From Colletotrichum lupini (taxonomy: Eukaryota > Ascomycota > Sordariomycetes > Glomerellales > Glomerellaceae): a stretch of 64,000 nucleotides of DNA. A model generated the notes under the pieces. That model was given only the letters and a program-made list of their open reading frames with translations, made no database searches and was not told the origin of the DNA. The position numbers were made by a program, and so were the translations under genes. Where the stretch lies: the NCBI RefSeq assembly GCF_023278565.1, contig NC_064680.1, positions 2,790,001 through 2,854,000 on the forward strand, written 5' to 3'. Shown one piece after another: positions 44,801 through 55,989 of the stretch. Every line of letters starts with the position of its first letter. Position 1 is the stretch's first letter.

Positions 44801-45465
44801 GACGACCTTTCTTCAAGACTCAACAACCCTGGCAAGAGAGACTGGACGAAGACGACCAACAACAGCACACCATCTCCAGACTCCACGTTACATCCCCTTT
44901 TTCTTACGGATTCATTGCTTCCAGGGAACCCGGCTGCCACTCTAACGCCTTCGAAGACGACCAGTCCTCCATTCCTTGGCCCCCCCCACGTATCTTTGCT
45001 TGACGGACGGTTTTCCACTTCTGGGTTCTCCCATTTTCCCGCCGCCTCATCTGCCTTAATCCAGGCTTATCCTTTTTCAATTTCGTTTCTGCCTACCGAC
45101 GGATACAGGCGACGGATACACCAAAGTGAGGGACCGCCGATCGAGAAACGACTGTCTATCTGCCCTACCGTAGCTCCCATACCCTACCTTTTTATCCCCT
45201 TCCCCAACGTCGCCTGGGAAGACGAAAGAAGGGCCTCAGGACCTGCAGAGACGGGACGTACCTCGAATCCTACGCGCGGGCCCCTGCATGCGCCAGCAGC
45301 TGTGAGGTGCTTCTTTTGGTCGGCCGGGAAGAATCACCACGAACATACGAACTACATCTAGAAGAAGCCAGGAACGTGCGGTACTGAGGGACGACTTTTG
45401 CGTTATTTTCCCAATCTTTCAAACAAATCCCGCCGCCCGCCGCGCGGCGGGCCTGCAATGTCAAG
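41879..45465. other. Longest intergenic stretch, no supported gene
   Basis: 3.6 kb. Several open frames of 100-200 codons occur on both strands between 42.8 and 45.4 kb, but they overlap each other, have biased Ser/Arg/Pro composition and show no domain. The half nearest 45466 is pyrimidine-rich with a CTG run near 44076, consistent with a long leader or promoter for the membrane protein gene. Confidence 0.5.
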
Positions 45466-46751
45466 ATGGAGGAGGAGAAGCACAAGTTCATCATCCCGAT
45501 CCACGAACGGCGTCAACCCGGGACCGTGACCATCGACCCGAATTCCGTACCGTCACAACCGCAACTCCAACCAACAACACCACTACCAAACAATGAGGCT
45601 CAATCGCCCATAGATTCCTCCCCCAGGATACAGCAAATCGAGTCCTTCACTTCCTACCCGCCGGGCGCCCACCTCCGAGGGGACGACATACCCGACGCCT
45701 CGCCGCCCTACCCAGAGTCGAGAATCAGCTCCGAGGCGCCCGTTGTAACACCGGCGCCAGTGTCCGCACGAGGACAAAGCCACCACCACCGCGTCTCGGC
45801 GCCGGCTCTGGCGCCTGCCGACCCCGAACGGCAACAGGGCGGCACCTTGGCGGCATGGAGGCAGAGGTTTGATGGTATCGGCGGGAGGGGGCCACAGCAG
45901 CACCCGAGGAAGACAATCTTGGGTCTGACCGTGCTACGCTTCTGGGCCGCAGTCGCACTGGGAGTCATCATCGTCGGCGTCGCCATCGCCGTGGGTCTGG
46001 CGTTGGGTTTGGCTAACCGGTACGTCTGACGAACGAGCTTACTATTTACCTACCTTACCTTTCCACCCATTCCTCCTGTCAACTCTTTGTCTCTCCTCCT
46101 CCCCCGTCTTCGTCATGACAGCCTCGAAGGCTGACGGAAAGCGTCCTCCTTTTTGCGAAATTCAGCCCCTCCGACGAAAACGAACCAAAAGCCGTAATCC
46201 AACAGCTCGGCGTCCCTTCGCCCGCCCCGATCAACCCGTACTGCCCGCTAGCTACTGCGGGCGTGAACACGACGGTAACACCCTACGACGCCTCTGGTTC
46301 CCCCATCCGCTTCAACAACGACGAGGTCATGTCTTTCGACATCCTCTGCAACACGTACTACCCGATGCGCCAGGGGATCAACCCGTACCTCCGCGACATC
46401 CTCGTCATGACCGTCCCGGATATGCTCACCTGCATGACGCTCTGCGCTCAGTACAACCAGGGCTACAGCGACGCCGTCGGCGACGACGTGTTCCTTGACG
46501 GCGGCGGCATCTGCGTCGGCGTCGCGCTCGTCAAGGGCACGGCGCAGTTCTGTCACTTACAGAACGCCACGGGGATCAACCAGACCACCGCGTCTGGCGG
46601 GTTCGATGTCGATAGCGCCGTGCTTTCGGGCCAGTGGGCCAGCCTGACGAGCGTGGAGCAGATTCGAACCTTTGGCGGGAATATTGACGATGTCATTGGC
46701 GCCAACGCGACTACGACTACGACTGCGGCCGCAACGGCCACGACCGGTTGA
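45466..46751 (+). CDS. Single-pass membrane protein with a Cys-containing C-terminal ectodomain
   Basis: Two exons, 45466-46019 and 46166-46751, 146-bp intron, 379 aa. Residues 1-155 are a polar, Pro/Ser/Gln/His-rich N-terminal region without signal peptide. A single membrane helix follows at about 157-183 (FWAAVALGVIIVGVAIAVGLALGL), so the orientation is probably type II with the C-terminus outside. The ectodomain (about 200-360) contains paired Cys (NPYCP, DILCNTYYP, MLTCMTLCAQYN, GGICVGVAL, FCHLQNATG) and several N-glycosylation sequons. The C-x3-C followed by GICVGVAL and FCHL looks like a PAN/apple-type fold; this assignment is tentative. It ends in a Thr/Ala-rich tail. Three AG acceptors (exon start 46130, 46142 or 46166) keep frame; 46166 was chosen because it follows a CTGAC branch site and pyrimidine tract at suitable distance. 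Function unknown. Confidence 0.78.
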
Positions 46752-47635
46752 CCCAACGACGAACCGACGTCCCTGTAGATTGTTGGAGCGATTTTCATGT
46801 CAATAATTCATTCCCGTGTAATGAAACGAGGGATTCTGTGTTTTTGGTTGAAACGATTTGGAGTATTTTATCGACCCTCCTCAACACCTGGAACCGTTCA
46901 TCAAGAGTCAACGCTGTTCACTCTTGGTCTGACCTTTGGTCCTGGTGCGAATTCACTCTTTGGGGAAGGAACATTTGTGATAATATACAGCGATGACATT
47001 GGCGAAGCGTTGTGTTGGATGTATTCGAGCGAATTTGGAGCGAGTTTGGAGGCGCTTATGACGAGGGAGCTCCCAAGTTTGCGATGTTTTGATCTACGAG
47101 ATGGGAGGCGCCCGGAAGGCACGGCGAGCCCCTGACTCGAGACTAGTGACAGCTTGCGAAGAAGGCGTGCCTGTCCACGAACGAGACATGGTTGTATAAG
47201 CTCATTAGTAGTGTCCAGCATTTTGGACGAATGTGTCTGGAATGCCGCAAATATACGAAGAGGCACCAGGCGCAGACTATAGATGACGCTGCCAACACAA
47301 GGAACATGAATGGAAACTGCATACATCATGGAAAGTCAACTGTGTATTGATTCTCTCGTAAAACGTACAACAATTTTATACCCTCAAAAGAGAACCATGT
47401 CCAAAAACTCCGCTTTGAAGACCGTCTCTTTGTGGCCCTCGTACGCTGTTCACTACAAATACTTCTGCTAGCACGACGCTTCCCGCTTCAGTGGCTTCGT
47501 GTCCACTTAGCGCTAGACAGCCTTCTCCGAGGCGTCAGTGTGTGGAGCCGAGCCCTTACGGGACGCGGTGAGTCGAGGGATGTAGATATTCAGGCCACCA
47601 GGTTCGAGCAACGGGACAGGTATGTGGCCCGAGGG
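46752..47635. other. Intergenic between convergent genes
   Basis: 884 bp holding the 3' regions of both neighbours. Short overlapping open frames on both strands, none with gene-like features. Confidence 0.5.
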
Positions 47636-48857
47636 CTAGTTGCGCCACTCAGAACCGTTGTCGATCCCGGCGGGTGTGCCATTGCTTCCGGACGCCTTGT
47701 TCGTATCGTCGTCATCATCATCGTCCAGCACACGGGCGAGCTCGTCGGGATCCTGCATCTTGGCATCGGGGTCAATGACACCCTCCTCGAGCTCTTCATC
47801 CCGGCGCTGGTTGTCCCGGTCGGTATCCAGAACACCCTCATCTGCGCTGACTGAGATGCCACGGGCACCCCACTTGGGCCGTCCACCACCGCGGCGGCCC
47901 TGGCCATCTTCGTCGCCGAGAGCAGGGGCGCTCTCCTCGTCGTCGGAGTGGGCATCAATGCGCTTTCCAAAGATTCTGTTGAGCAGCCAGCCTCTACGCA
48001 GGTCGTCGGCATCAACAATGCCACCGTTGCGGAGCTTGACGCGTTGGCGAGTGTAGTATACCCAGGCGAAGTCGACATACAGCGCCGTCTGGATAATGCC
48101 GAAGATGACGGAGACCGTGTTTGGCGCCTTGTCGTTGATGTCGAGCTCACGCGTGATCCATCCGATCAGGTATAATCCACGGTACGAGCCAAGAGTGACG
48201 AGGTAGAAGGAGTCGATGACGGTCGGAACGGTGGTCTGGCGAAGCAGGAGCAGCTGGGGCAGGACGCAGATGGATTCGAGGATCTGGCTGAAGTCCCAAA
48301 GCCACTGTTGGCATGACGTTAGCAGCTGTATGGCCAGCAATGACTAGCATTTCGTGCGAGGTCTTTACTTACGACGCGGAAGCTCCACCAGCTCTCAAAG
48401 ATGAGCATGGCAAAGGGAGACAAGACGAGCGAGAGGCCGAAGACGCCGGCGCCGACCTTCCACGAGAGCTCACGTTCTCTGGTGCGGGGGAAGATCCACT
48501 GCATGGCCCCGATGATGTAGAAGGATGATGAAATGTAGAATATCTTGAAGATGAAGTTCCATGCTGATTGTTCGGAGAAGATGTCGAGGTAGCGCGTGCA
48601 GAAGACCAAGGCGTACAGACCCTGGGTGATGAGGGAGACACCTGCGCAGACACCATCAGTCAACAGGCATTCGTGGTATAAAATCGGGCAGCGTACCTTC
48701 AGCACTCCTGTTGCGATGTATCGCAATCATCAGGATGCATTTGGAGAGGAGATGGGAGATGTCTCCCATGAAACGAAATACCTGGCCAGCTAGTTAGCGG
48801 ACTGCCTCGGGAATCACGTATCTAGGTCGACGCAGCACGTACGTTCCACGCAGTCAT
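47636..48857 (-). CDS. KDEL-receptor (ERD2) family membrane protein with long acidic tail
   Basis: Four exons: 48857-48843 (five codons), 48781-48697, 48641-48373 and 48304-47636, introns 61, 55 and 68 bp; 345 aa. The start MTAWN-VFRFMGDISHLLSK matches the ERD2 N-terminus. Later marks are LITQGLYALVFCTRYLDIF, FKIFYISSSFYII and WDFSQILESICVLPQL, with DSFYLVTLGSYRGLYLIGW near the end of the seven-helix core. ERD2 proteins recognise H/KDEL tails in the Golgi and return ER residents by COPI. Typical receptors are about 210-220 aa; here the core is followed by about 110 residues of hydrophilic tail, Arg/Asp-rich and including seven consecutive Asp. It may therefore be a paralogue of the classical receptor rather than the receptor itself. 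The tiny first exon was placed by family match and splice consensus. Confidence 0.85.
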
Positions 48858-49565
48858 GGTGCCGGATGGGAAGTCGAGCTTCCAGCGTATTCTGATGTGT
48901 AGAGAAGTTGTGATGTGGTTGGTGTGAGGGACTCGGGGAATGCGATTGCGACACGCAAACAAGAACGGACGGGAAAAGGGAACGGCAGCTCCGTTTCACA
49001 TCACACGAAGGCCGGCGAGCCGCCCACGGTGGAAGGGGGAGAATAGAATCGGATGAAGCTCCGATGGAGAGGCCGGATCCGTTTGAAACGAAGCTCGGCG
49101 ATGGGAAGGGGTGAGATGGGTATAAGCAAGCCGAGGAATGAAGCTATTTCCAAGTTGAAAGTGCGGGAAGGTTACGAAGCTCGAGGTGCCCTCCTGCCAG
49201 TTTCCAGATTCAGCTCTTACGCCGCGCGGGCAGTCACGCAGTTGCGCCCCCCAGCTGCACCTGCACCAGCTGGCCTTATCAGCTCGAGCCTGCGCCTTAT
49301 CCGTGCTGGGGGAAGGTGACGACAGCCCCAGGCCCCCAGCCACGTTGTCCTACCAGGAAGAGTTTCTATTGGCTCGTATTTGGCAGGGTCGCTTATGTAA
49401 CCCCCACCTTGAGGGATAGCGCCAGTGAAGAAAGGGTGGATATTGCCCTGACATTACCTGCGCTGCTGCGCGTATTGCAAAGGCCATGCCCAATTAAGAA
49501 ATGCATCTTCAGGCGGGGGGCATGAGCAAGGTAGAAGAAGCTGCTTATTGACCGAACTTGGCTGC
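48858..49565. other. Intergenic, promoter of the ERD2-family gene
   Basis: 708 bp between two minus-strand genes; no supported coding region. Confidence 0.5.
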
Positions 49566-50117
49566 CTATGACACAAGGGTTGTTTGTTTGACGATTTGGA
49601 TGGCCTTCCTCAGAACGTTTCGGTCGTCCTCAAAGGTCAGTCTCTGTACAGCTTCATCAAGACCAAAGAAGCTCGCACTAAACTGAGCCTCCCCACCGAC
49701 CGCCTCTTCCGCAGTTCCCTTCTCAAGAGTCGCGACATACCACCAGATGAGTTTCACCCCAGATCCCCCATCAACGTCTCGCATCGTCAGCATAAACGGC
49801 TCCGTGAGTCCTCGACGCGCGGCTGCTTGATCTGGGACATTCGCATCGTCATCCGGTCCCGTCGCCCGCGTGGCCATATCAACAGGCAGAAGTCGGCAGC
49901 GGAAGCCCGTCTCCTCAAGCACCTCTCGTAAGGCTGCCTCATGCCTCGACTCGCCGCAATTGCGTCTGCCCTTGGCCAGGAGCCATTCGTCTGTGGATAG
50001 GTAATGAATCAGGCAGACCCTTGCCGGGTCTTGGGACAAGTCGAAGGGGATTGCGCCACAGCTCTCTACAAAAGCTTCAGAGGCGTACTGCCTGGTGACA
50101 TAGTTGGAGGCTGCCAT
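49566..50117 (-). CDS. Nudix hydrolase
   Basis: Single exon, 183 aa. A complete Nudix box lies at residues 50-72: G-x5-E-x7-REVLEETGF, with all glutamates for metal binding present. The flanking sequence (ESCGAIPF at the start, DEWLLAKGRRNCGES before the box and WWYVATLEKG after it) fits the diadenosine-tetraphosphate / diphosphoinositol-polyphosphate type of small Nudix enzymes, in which a GRR or GGR motif begins the box. Substrate cannot be assigned from sequence. Nudix enzymes cleave nucleoside diphosphates linked to another group, usually as housecleaning or signalling enzymes in cytosol or nucleus. No signal peptide. It is divergent from the LicD-like gene across 2.5 kb. The ATG at 50117 gives a normal family N-terminus. 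Confidence 0.88.
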   Translation of the reverse strand: MAASNYVTRQYASEAFVESCGAIPFDLSQDPARVCLIHYLSTDEWLLAKGRRNCGESRHEAALREVLEETGFRCRLLPVDMATRATGPDDDANVPDQAAARRGLTEPFMLTMRDVDGGSGVKLIWWYVATLEKGTAEEAVGGEAQFSASFFGLDEAVQRLTFEDDRNVLRKAIQIVKQTTLVS

Positions 50118-52608
50118 TTTGGGCCTGCCTTACCCGCTGGCTTGGGTCGGTCTATATTGGTAGCGCGAGCGGAGTCCTCTTCCCAAGTTCCCGCAGAGTC
50201 GATCTCATGGCCATCTAGCAGGATGGTGTTGTATTGCAGAGTCGTCAGTGCACAGGCTCGGCGCTGTTGTTTTTGGCGGGGACCCTTGTCTCGCTTGCTT
50301 CCGCGCCGGTCTACGGATATTCGTACAAAAGCTGGCCGGCCGTGCTTTCTTAGGCCGACCGGGTTGCGCAGCTGTTCATGGCGCTAGTCGTCGACGAAGG
50401 CCAAGATTTCCAACGAATTTGTCCAATTGTCAAATCAGAAGCTACTGTGCGATAATGAAGCTGGGTAAAGTGCTAAGAGACGAGAAGTCGACGATCGCAT
50501 TCGCTCCACACTATGTGCCATGTACTCAGTGTGTCAGTATCGCAAATTCGGTAGGGCCCGAGGTGACTCTGAGCATGAACTTCGATATTACCATCTTTTG
50601 GACTCGGTGCAACCGATGGCCTTTTTTCTGATGTCGTCCCAGGCTATAACGTATCTCGGGGACTAGTGTGCCAGCTACCTCTGCTGACAAGCTTAATTCT
50701 CGGGATTTGTCTTTTCTACCATCAACTCTACCCACGAGGATAGCTGCACTTGTATCTTCACTTCACGGACAAGTCAGGATGTTGAGCACAGACAGAGGAT
50801 AATGCTCTAGAATAGCAGGATCTCATTCTCGAGCCTTGACCGAAATTCATGAGTCGGATCGCCCATGGCACTACCGAGATCCCACATGTCACTTATCATG
50901 ATGGAATGAAATGCAATGACCGATAACCAGGCCACGCATCTCACCGCGTTGAATGACACTCTGTAATCGCAATCAAGCCAAACGGCTTCCGGCGACGATG
51001 AGACAACAAACGCGGCCACCCGAGCGCAAAAACACAAAGCTCCATCCCGTCCCATGTGCAATTTCCAGCGGTCCCCCAAATGAGCCAAATGGGGATAAAG
51101 ATCGAAGCCAAAAAAGCAATCGGAGCAGCATCCCCCTTGGGCCCGCTTGAGCCTCATTAAAATTCCACAGCATTGCGCCGCGCGCAGCAAAGGACAATTA
51201 AGAAAGACGTCGTAAGCACATTGTTAACGCTGCGTGGAGTCGCCCCCCCCCCCCTCGGGATGTGGGCGACAGTCAGGTAGGCATCGCCCATAGCACCATA
51301 GCACCATAGGATATTCCCATTCCAAAAAAGCAACCCAACGTATGCAAGGGCCACCCAATGCTGGTCCGCCCGCGATATCTTTAGTGCGGGAAGAGGTGCG
51401 GGACACACGGCAGCGCCAAACGGCACCGTGGGAGAAATGGGGGGCACAATATGACGCGGCCCAGCCGAAAAAAAAAAAAAGCACCAACAGGGACACTGCT
51501 ACGGACCTACACCGTCACGTCAAAGGAAACCCAACATCCCACACCCCATGCCGGGGCCCTGGGTGAGCATTTTCGGCTCTCTCTAACGCGGTGCAAGCTC
51601 ACCCTGGGCCATCAATGGCGGGTAAGTCGGCCCACCAAACGCCCATCGATGATGCTCCCATCTACTCTGCTCTGTTGTTGCCCGTAGGACACAGCCAGGG
51701 CTTGCTGTGTTGGTCCGGCCGTTTGTGCGGTTGTCGCAGTGCCGGCGCGTACGTAGGTACATGTGGGGGCGAGCTGGGATTAGAAGGGAACATGGGTTTT
51801 CGACAGAGTCTCTGCCGCAATACCGCCCGCGCGCCGTTTGGGGGCTTGCAACTTGCGTTCGAATTCGGAGGAGGCTAAGCTTGTTGATCACATCAGGTTT
51901 TTGGGGGGTCTTACGCATGCTTTTCCTCTTGCTAACCTGTTGCTTCGGCCCTTGGAACTGAACACACACCCCGGTCTGGCGCCTTCGCCGCCCCTCTCTC
52001 TCTCACCCCGTCCCGTCGATGGATGGGTAACCGGGAGCACGCATCGGGTTCTTCGGCGGATTGGGTCGTACGTACACCACGCAGCACATACACTACGGGA
52101 TGATGGGGGGAGGATGGAAGGAATGCATATGCGTATGTCTATTGGGAATAGTTAGAGGTAGATAAAACCAGTGCGGCCCCCTCCTCTCCCGTCTCCTCTT
52201 GATGAACTGTTCCTCTGGTGGAAAAAGTGATTGGTGTACCTATCGAGCTTTGCTTTATCAAAGTCTTTCTTGGCTTGCACCTGGTCGGGCGTCCCTCGAC
52301 TTTCGACAACCTCGCCGCAAAATCGGAATCTCTCATACTGCAGGGACTTGGGGGAAAGAAGGAACCAAGCGCTCTTGCTCCCTGTTCAAGCTTGCCTGCT
52401 TATCGCCGCACCGCACCGCACCTCTCGATGACGTTTTGCCCACCTCAGACGAACAGGAACTGAGAAGGAATCAAACGACCGCAACTTCCGGAGCTCTCCA
52501 ATACTCATATTTCTCAAAAAATACCATACAAGCCAAAGTCGCACAAAGTTTGGAGCTTTCAAAAAAGTCGATATCAGCCAAAGTAAAACGGCGGAAAATC
52601 AAGCCAAA
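50118..52608. other. Divergent promoter region, Nudix (-) and LicD-like (+)
   Basis: 2.5 kb without supported genes. Contains a 12-C run near 51243-51254, an A12-13 run near 51469-51480 and GCACCATA short repeats near 51291-51306. The 400 bp before 52609 are a mixed AT- and pyrimidine-rich leader. Confidence 0.5.
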
Positions 52609-53686
52609 ATGCAAATCGGACGCCTCCTTTCGACGATCGTCGTTGGTCTCACCATCGCGCAAGCCACACCGATCCAAGACAAAACTTCAGCCTCAACCCC
52701 TAGTGTGGAAGAGCGGAAGGAATCACGGGGCAAAGCACCCAAGTACTTTCAGGAATCAGAGTAAGTCATCAAATGCTTCTCACGCCAATTTTTGTGCCTC
52801 TTTCGATATCTTTGGGACGATGAGATTTTGGGGGGGGGGGGGATGAGATGAAAGAAGCGACCCAGCGTCTTCCCGAAACTCTAATAAACCATCCCATGAA
52901 GATCACCAACACCAACACCTTCCTCACGACCTAGTACCTTATTCTCGACGGTATAACTAACACCCACACCAGCTTCTCAATCCACTACGACGCCCGCTTC
53001 GCCACGAAACCCCTCAACGCAACGGCCCAGCGCGAAGCAGTACAGGTCCTGATCCAGACCTACCTCGCCACCCTCCGCGACCTCGGCGTCCAGACCTGGC
53101 TCATGCACGGCTCCCTCCTCGGCTGGTGGTGGAACAAGCAGACACTCCCCTGGGACTCGGACGCCGACGTCCAAGTCGCCGAGAACGGCATCAACTTCCT
53201 CGCCGCCTACTACAACATGACCACCTGGTACTACAAGTATCCGACCATCCCGCAGGGCCGCTATTTCCAGCTCGAGGTGAACCCCAACTACGTTCACCGG
53301 GGGCAGGACAGCTTTGACGAGGACAACGTCATTGACGCCCGATGGATCGACATGGACAATGGGCTGTTCATCGATATCACTGCCGTTCGCTATGTTGAGG
53401 ATCACCCCGAGGGCGAGGGTGTGCTGGCGACCAAGAATGGCCACGAGTTCCGCGATACGTTCCTGTATCCCTTGCTCGATACCACTTTTGAGGGTGTCAA
53501 GGCCAAGATCCCCTACAAGTACAAGGAGATGCTCATCTCCGAGTATGGAGAGAAGGCTTTGACAAATCAGGAATTCATGAAGTAAGTCTTCATAACCTCC
53601 AATGCACCCACTGGTTGCTAATGATATTCTCTAGCCATAAGTTCGTCGACAGCAAGATGCAATGGATTCCTACTGATGAACTCTGA
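52609..53686 (+). CDS. Small secreted LicD-family protein
   Basis: Three exons, 52609-52760, 52973-53581 and 53635-53686, introns 212 and 53 bp; 270 aa. A signal peptide is evident (residues 1-19, MQIGRLLSTIVVGLTIAQA). The LicD/fukutin-type nucleotidyltransferase-fold core follows: TWLMHGSLLGWWW (about 93-104), LPWDSDADVQV (about 109-119, containing the acidic pair that binds metal), then RYFQLEVNPNY and DARWIDMDNGLFIDITAV. The C-terminal exon supplies only 17 residues (HKFVDSKMQWIPTDEL). LicD-type proteins transfer phosphate-containing groups to glycans; fungal relatives near Mnn4 act in mannosyl-phosphorylation of cell-wall glycoproteins in the Golgi. At 270 aa this is a short stand-alone version, so the exact reaction is uncertain. 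Sequons are present. The first intron contains a run of 13 G. Confidence 0.88.
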
Positions 53687-54004
53687 ATCAAGAGGCATAG
53701 GCGGCTGTACGACTTTCACGGATAGATGTATGGGCTTAGGCGTTTGTGTCAAACTCTCGGACAAGGTGTCCGCTTTTAAAACTGATCAGTCTTCATTTGT
53801 GGCGTTAGGGAATACCCAAAGCTCTGATTTCAATAAGAAAAATGCCAATCTTCGCTTCAACCCAAACCTGTTGCTGCATGCTCGCTGTCCATATCAAACT
53901 GCTCCTCATGTCTCAGACCTAGTCCTTGTCATTATCCTCGACCACCGCCTCCGCGATAGCACCGCCACCTTCCACCATGCTGGTTTTCCTGATTTCGGTC
54001 ATGG
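53687..54004. other. Short convergent spacer, may contain the lost end of the BTB gene
   Basis: 318 bp between the LicD stop (+) and the first stop after the BTB relic (-). On the minus strand a different frame is open from about 54040 down to a TAG at 53919-53921 and encodes charged sequence (FGKPGEHDNVTMTEIRK), which may be the original C-terminus shifted out of frame. Confidence 0.3.
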
Positions 54005-55333
54005 TCACATTGTCGTGCTCCCCAGGTTTACCGAAGTGTTGCTCTGAGTACAATCATCCATGGTCCGCTTCAAATGACCTTGTAGAGCGCTGATGTGGAC
54101 AATTAGGGGGCATTTGGAACCGCCGCTACATGTATGCGGGATGCGGCTTGCCAAATTGTTGACGCGCTGAGAAATTGTCGAGAGAGTGGCATCGTCCGAG
54201 GTCCAAATAGTGGTGGGCCACAATGTCTGGAGCGCGAGGATCCTGAAGTACTCGCCGACTCGAGAATTTTTCGTACAGACATCATCGTACAGTGTTGCAT
54301 TGAGACAAAGGTGGCATAATTTGGCGTTGGACGGGTGTCGCCGCCCATAGCTGAGACAGAGCCGTCTGGCGGTGATGTATCCTTCGCTCTGGGTGTCCAG
54401 GAGGCCCTCGAAAGACCAAATACGCGAGCAAGCTCGTACCAGTCGTTCGTTGACATCAAACTGGAGTCCATCTAGAGTTGAACCGTGTTAGCTTCATGCA
54501 TTTGACACATACTAGCTTCTATCCAGTTGCCATGGCGCAGAAAATCGCGGAAACAGGGGAGAGATAACAGGGACCAGCGAAAGTGTAACTCCGTCACTCT
54601 TACCGAGAGATTTGCAATTTGCTAGAGTCAAGAGCGGCGGGATTCTTGCCCAGATTTCTCGGAAATGCATCGGAAGATTGTGCATAGCAAACTGCCTCAG
54701 CTTGACGAGTTCGTCTTTGGCCTCAAAGTTATCCGCTGACTTCAAAAGCATTCCAAGCTCTACAACAGATGGCTGTTCGCCATCGATAATGCTCTGGAGG
54801 GCTTTTGGGTACCAGATGCCGATCTACGGCGCGAGCGCGTCGTTACACTTCAAGAAAAGGCTCATTTCCGAGACTCGAAAAAGCTCTCCAACGTCGAGTT
54901 TCATGTGCTCATCTTTTTTGGTGTGGTGCAAGACCGAGAGTATGCAGCGGAGGGCTTGCCCGTCGAGTCTCCATGATCCAGGTACAGGTAAGAGACGGAC
55001 GAAGATGAACTTGCAGCCATCCTTTTCGCTCAACTGTGTATCGATCAACTTTGCAAATAGTCCCGAAGCCCGGCAGATCTGGGAAAATACGCGGAAGCCG
55101 GCGAGCATTGTGTTCCGAGAGTCGAGGAGAACTACGTGTAAGTCTCCATTGGGGAAAATGGTTTCGGACTGCCCGGTGAAGTGCTGCACTTGGACGTCCG
55201 AGAACTGACGAACGCCCCCCAAAGGCTTTTCCCCGTGGAGCTGCTGATGCTGCCCGGAGTTTGTCTGGGTTACCATCCCGGTTGATTGTGCGCTGTTGAC
55301 CATCTTCTCAGATGGGTGATTTTCGCCGTCCAT
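54005..55333 (-). pseudogene. BTB/POZ-domain gene broken by an in-frame TAG
   Basis: Two exons are readable, 55333-54604 and 54471-54005, with a 132-bp intron (GTAAGA donor, GCTAAC branch, TCTAG acceptor, phase 1). The first exon encodes a BTB domain (about residues 45-150): GDLHVVLLDSRNTMLAGFRV, FSQICRASGLFAKLI, then LRCILSVLHHTKKD. At codon 170 (54824-54826) a TAG interrupts the same frame: NDALAP-stop-IGIWYPKALQ, after which homologous-looking sequence continues through LLKSADNFEAKDELVKL. Fungal BTB relatives usually have an aromatic residue at this place (ALxPW pattern), so a Trp codon TGG changed to TAG is the simplest reading. Exon 2 contains Cys pairs (CHLCLNATLYDDVC). A shift near its end is also possible. 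As it stands, the product would be a 169-aa BTB-only protein. Adjacent to a second, intact BTB gene. Confidence 0.65.
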
Positions 55334-55989
55334 AGGGATACGTGTAAGCAATAACGCGGCAGAAAAGGCCGTGGTGCTGGATTAATAAAGTAGCGCGGTT
55401 CCGTAGATGGGTATGGCATTGGCGAGATGAGGCAGAGAGGATAGAGAGATTCAAGAAGGAAGTGAAGATGAAAAGCTTGGATGTTATCTGCGAAGCTTCT
55501 AGAGCAGTAGGTGCTCTGTCTCGTGCTTTCCGTTGAGATGTCTATCCTGAAGGCAACTGCAACCACCATAGTATTTGAGCGGGGGTCAGACCCGCCTTGG
55601 CCAAGGAGCCACCACCTGAGTCCTGAATGAGATTGGGTAAGGTAGTATAGGTAGTTCGTTGAAACGCAAAATCATTTGACAACCCGAATATGGCAGGAAG
55701 CTTCAAGAGCGTCCGTTGATTATTCTTATGCTAGTTTGCCTGCTTGTTCCAGCGCAAAAATGTCAAACGGTTCCATATACAATTCGAGCAGCATAGAAGG
55801 TCAGTGGAATAATATCGATACCAAAGGACTTGCTGAGTGAAATTCTATGACCGGTACTCCTTAAACTGATCTGGAAAAATGATCTGAAATCAAAATGCTC
55901 TTGTTGCCCAATTACCGCCGTGTCCTGAAAGCCAAAATCACCAACTAACCCACTTGCCTTTTGAAATTCGCCAAAACCACCTGACCGCT
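55334..55989. other. Intergenic between the two BTB genes
   Basis: 656 bp; promoter of the broken BTB gene and 3' region of the intact one. No coding region supported. Confidence 0.5.

Noticed and set aside
42800..45400. Several overlapping frames of 100-200 codons
   Set aside because: Mutually overlapping on both strands, Ser/Arg/Pro-biased, no splice-supported extension and no recognisable domain; more likely a long promoter or leader.
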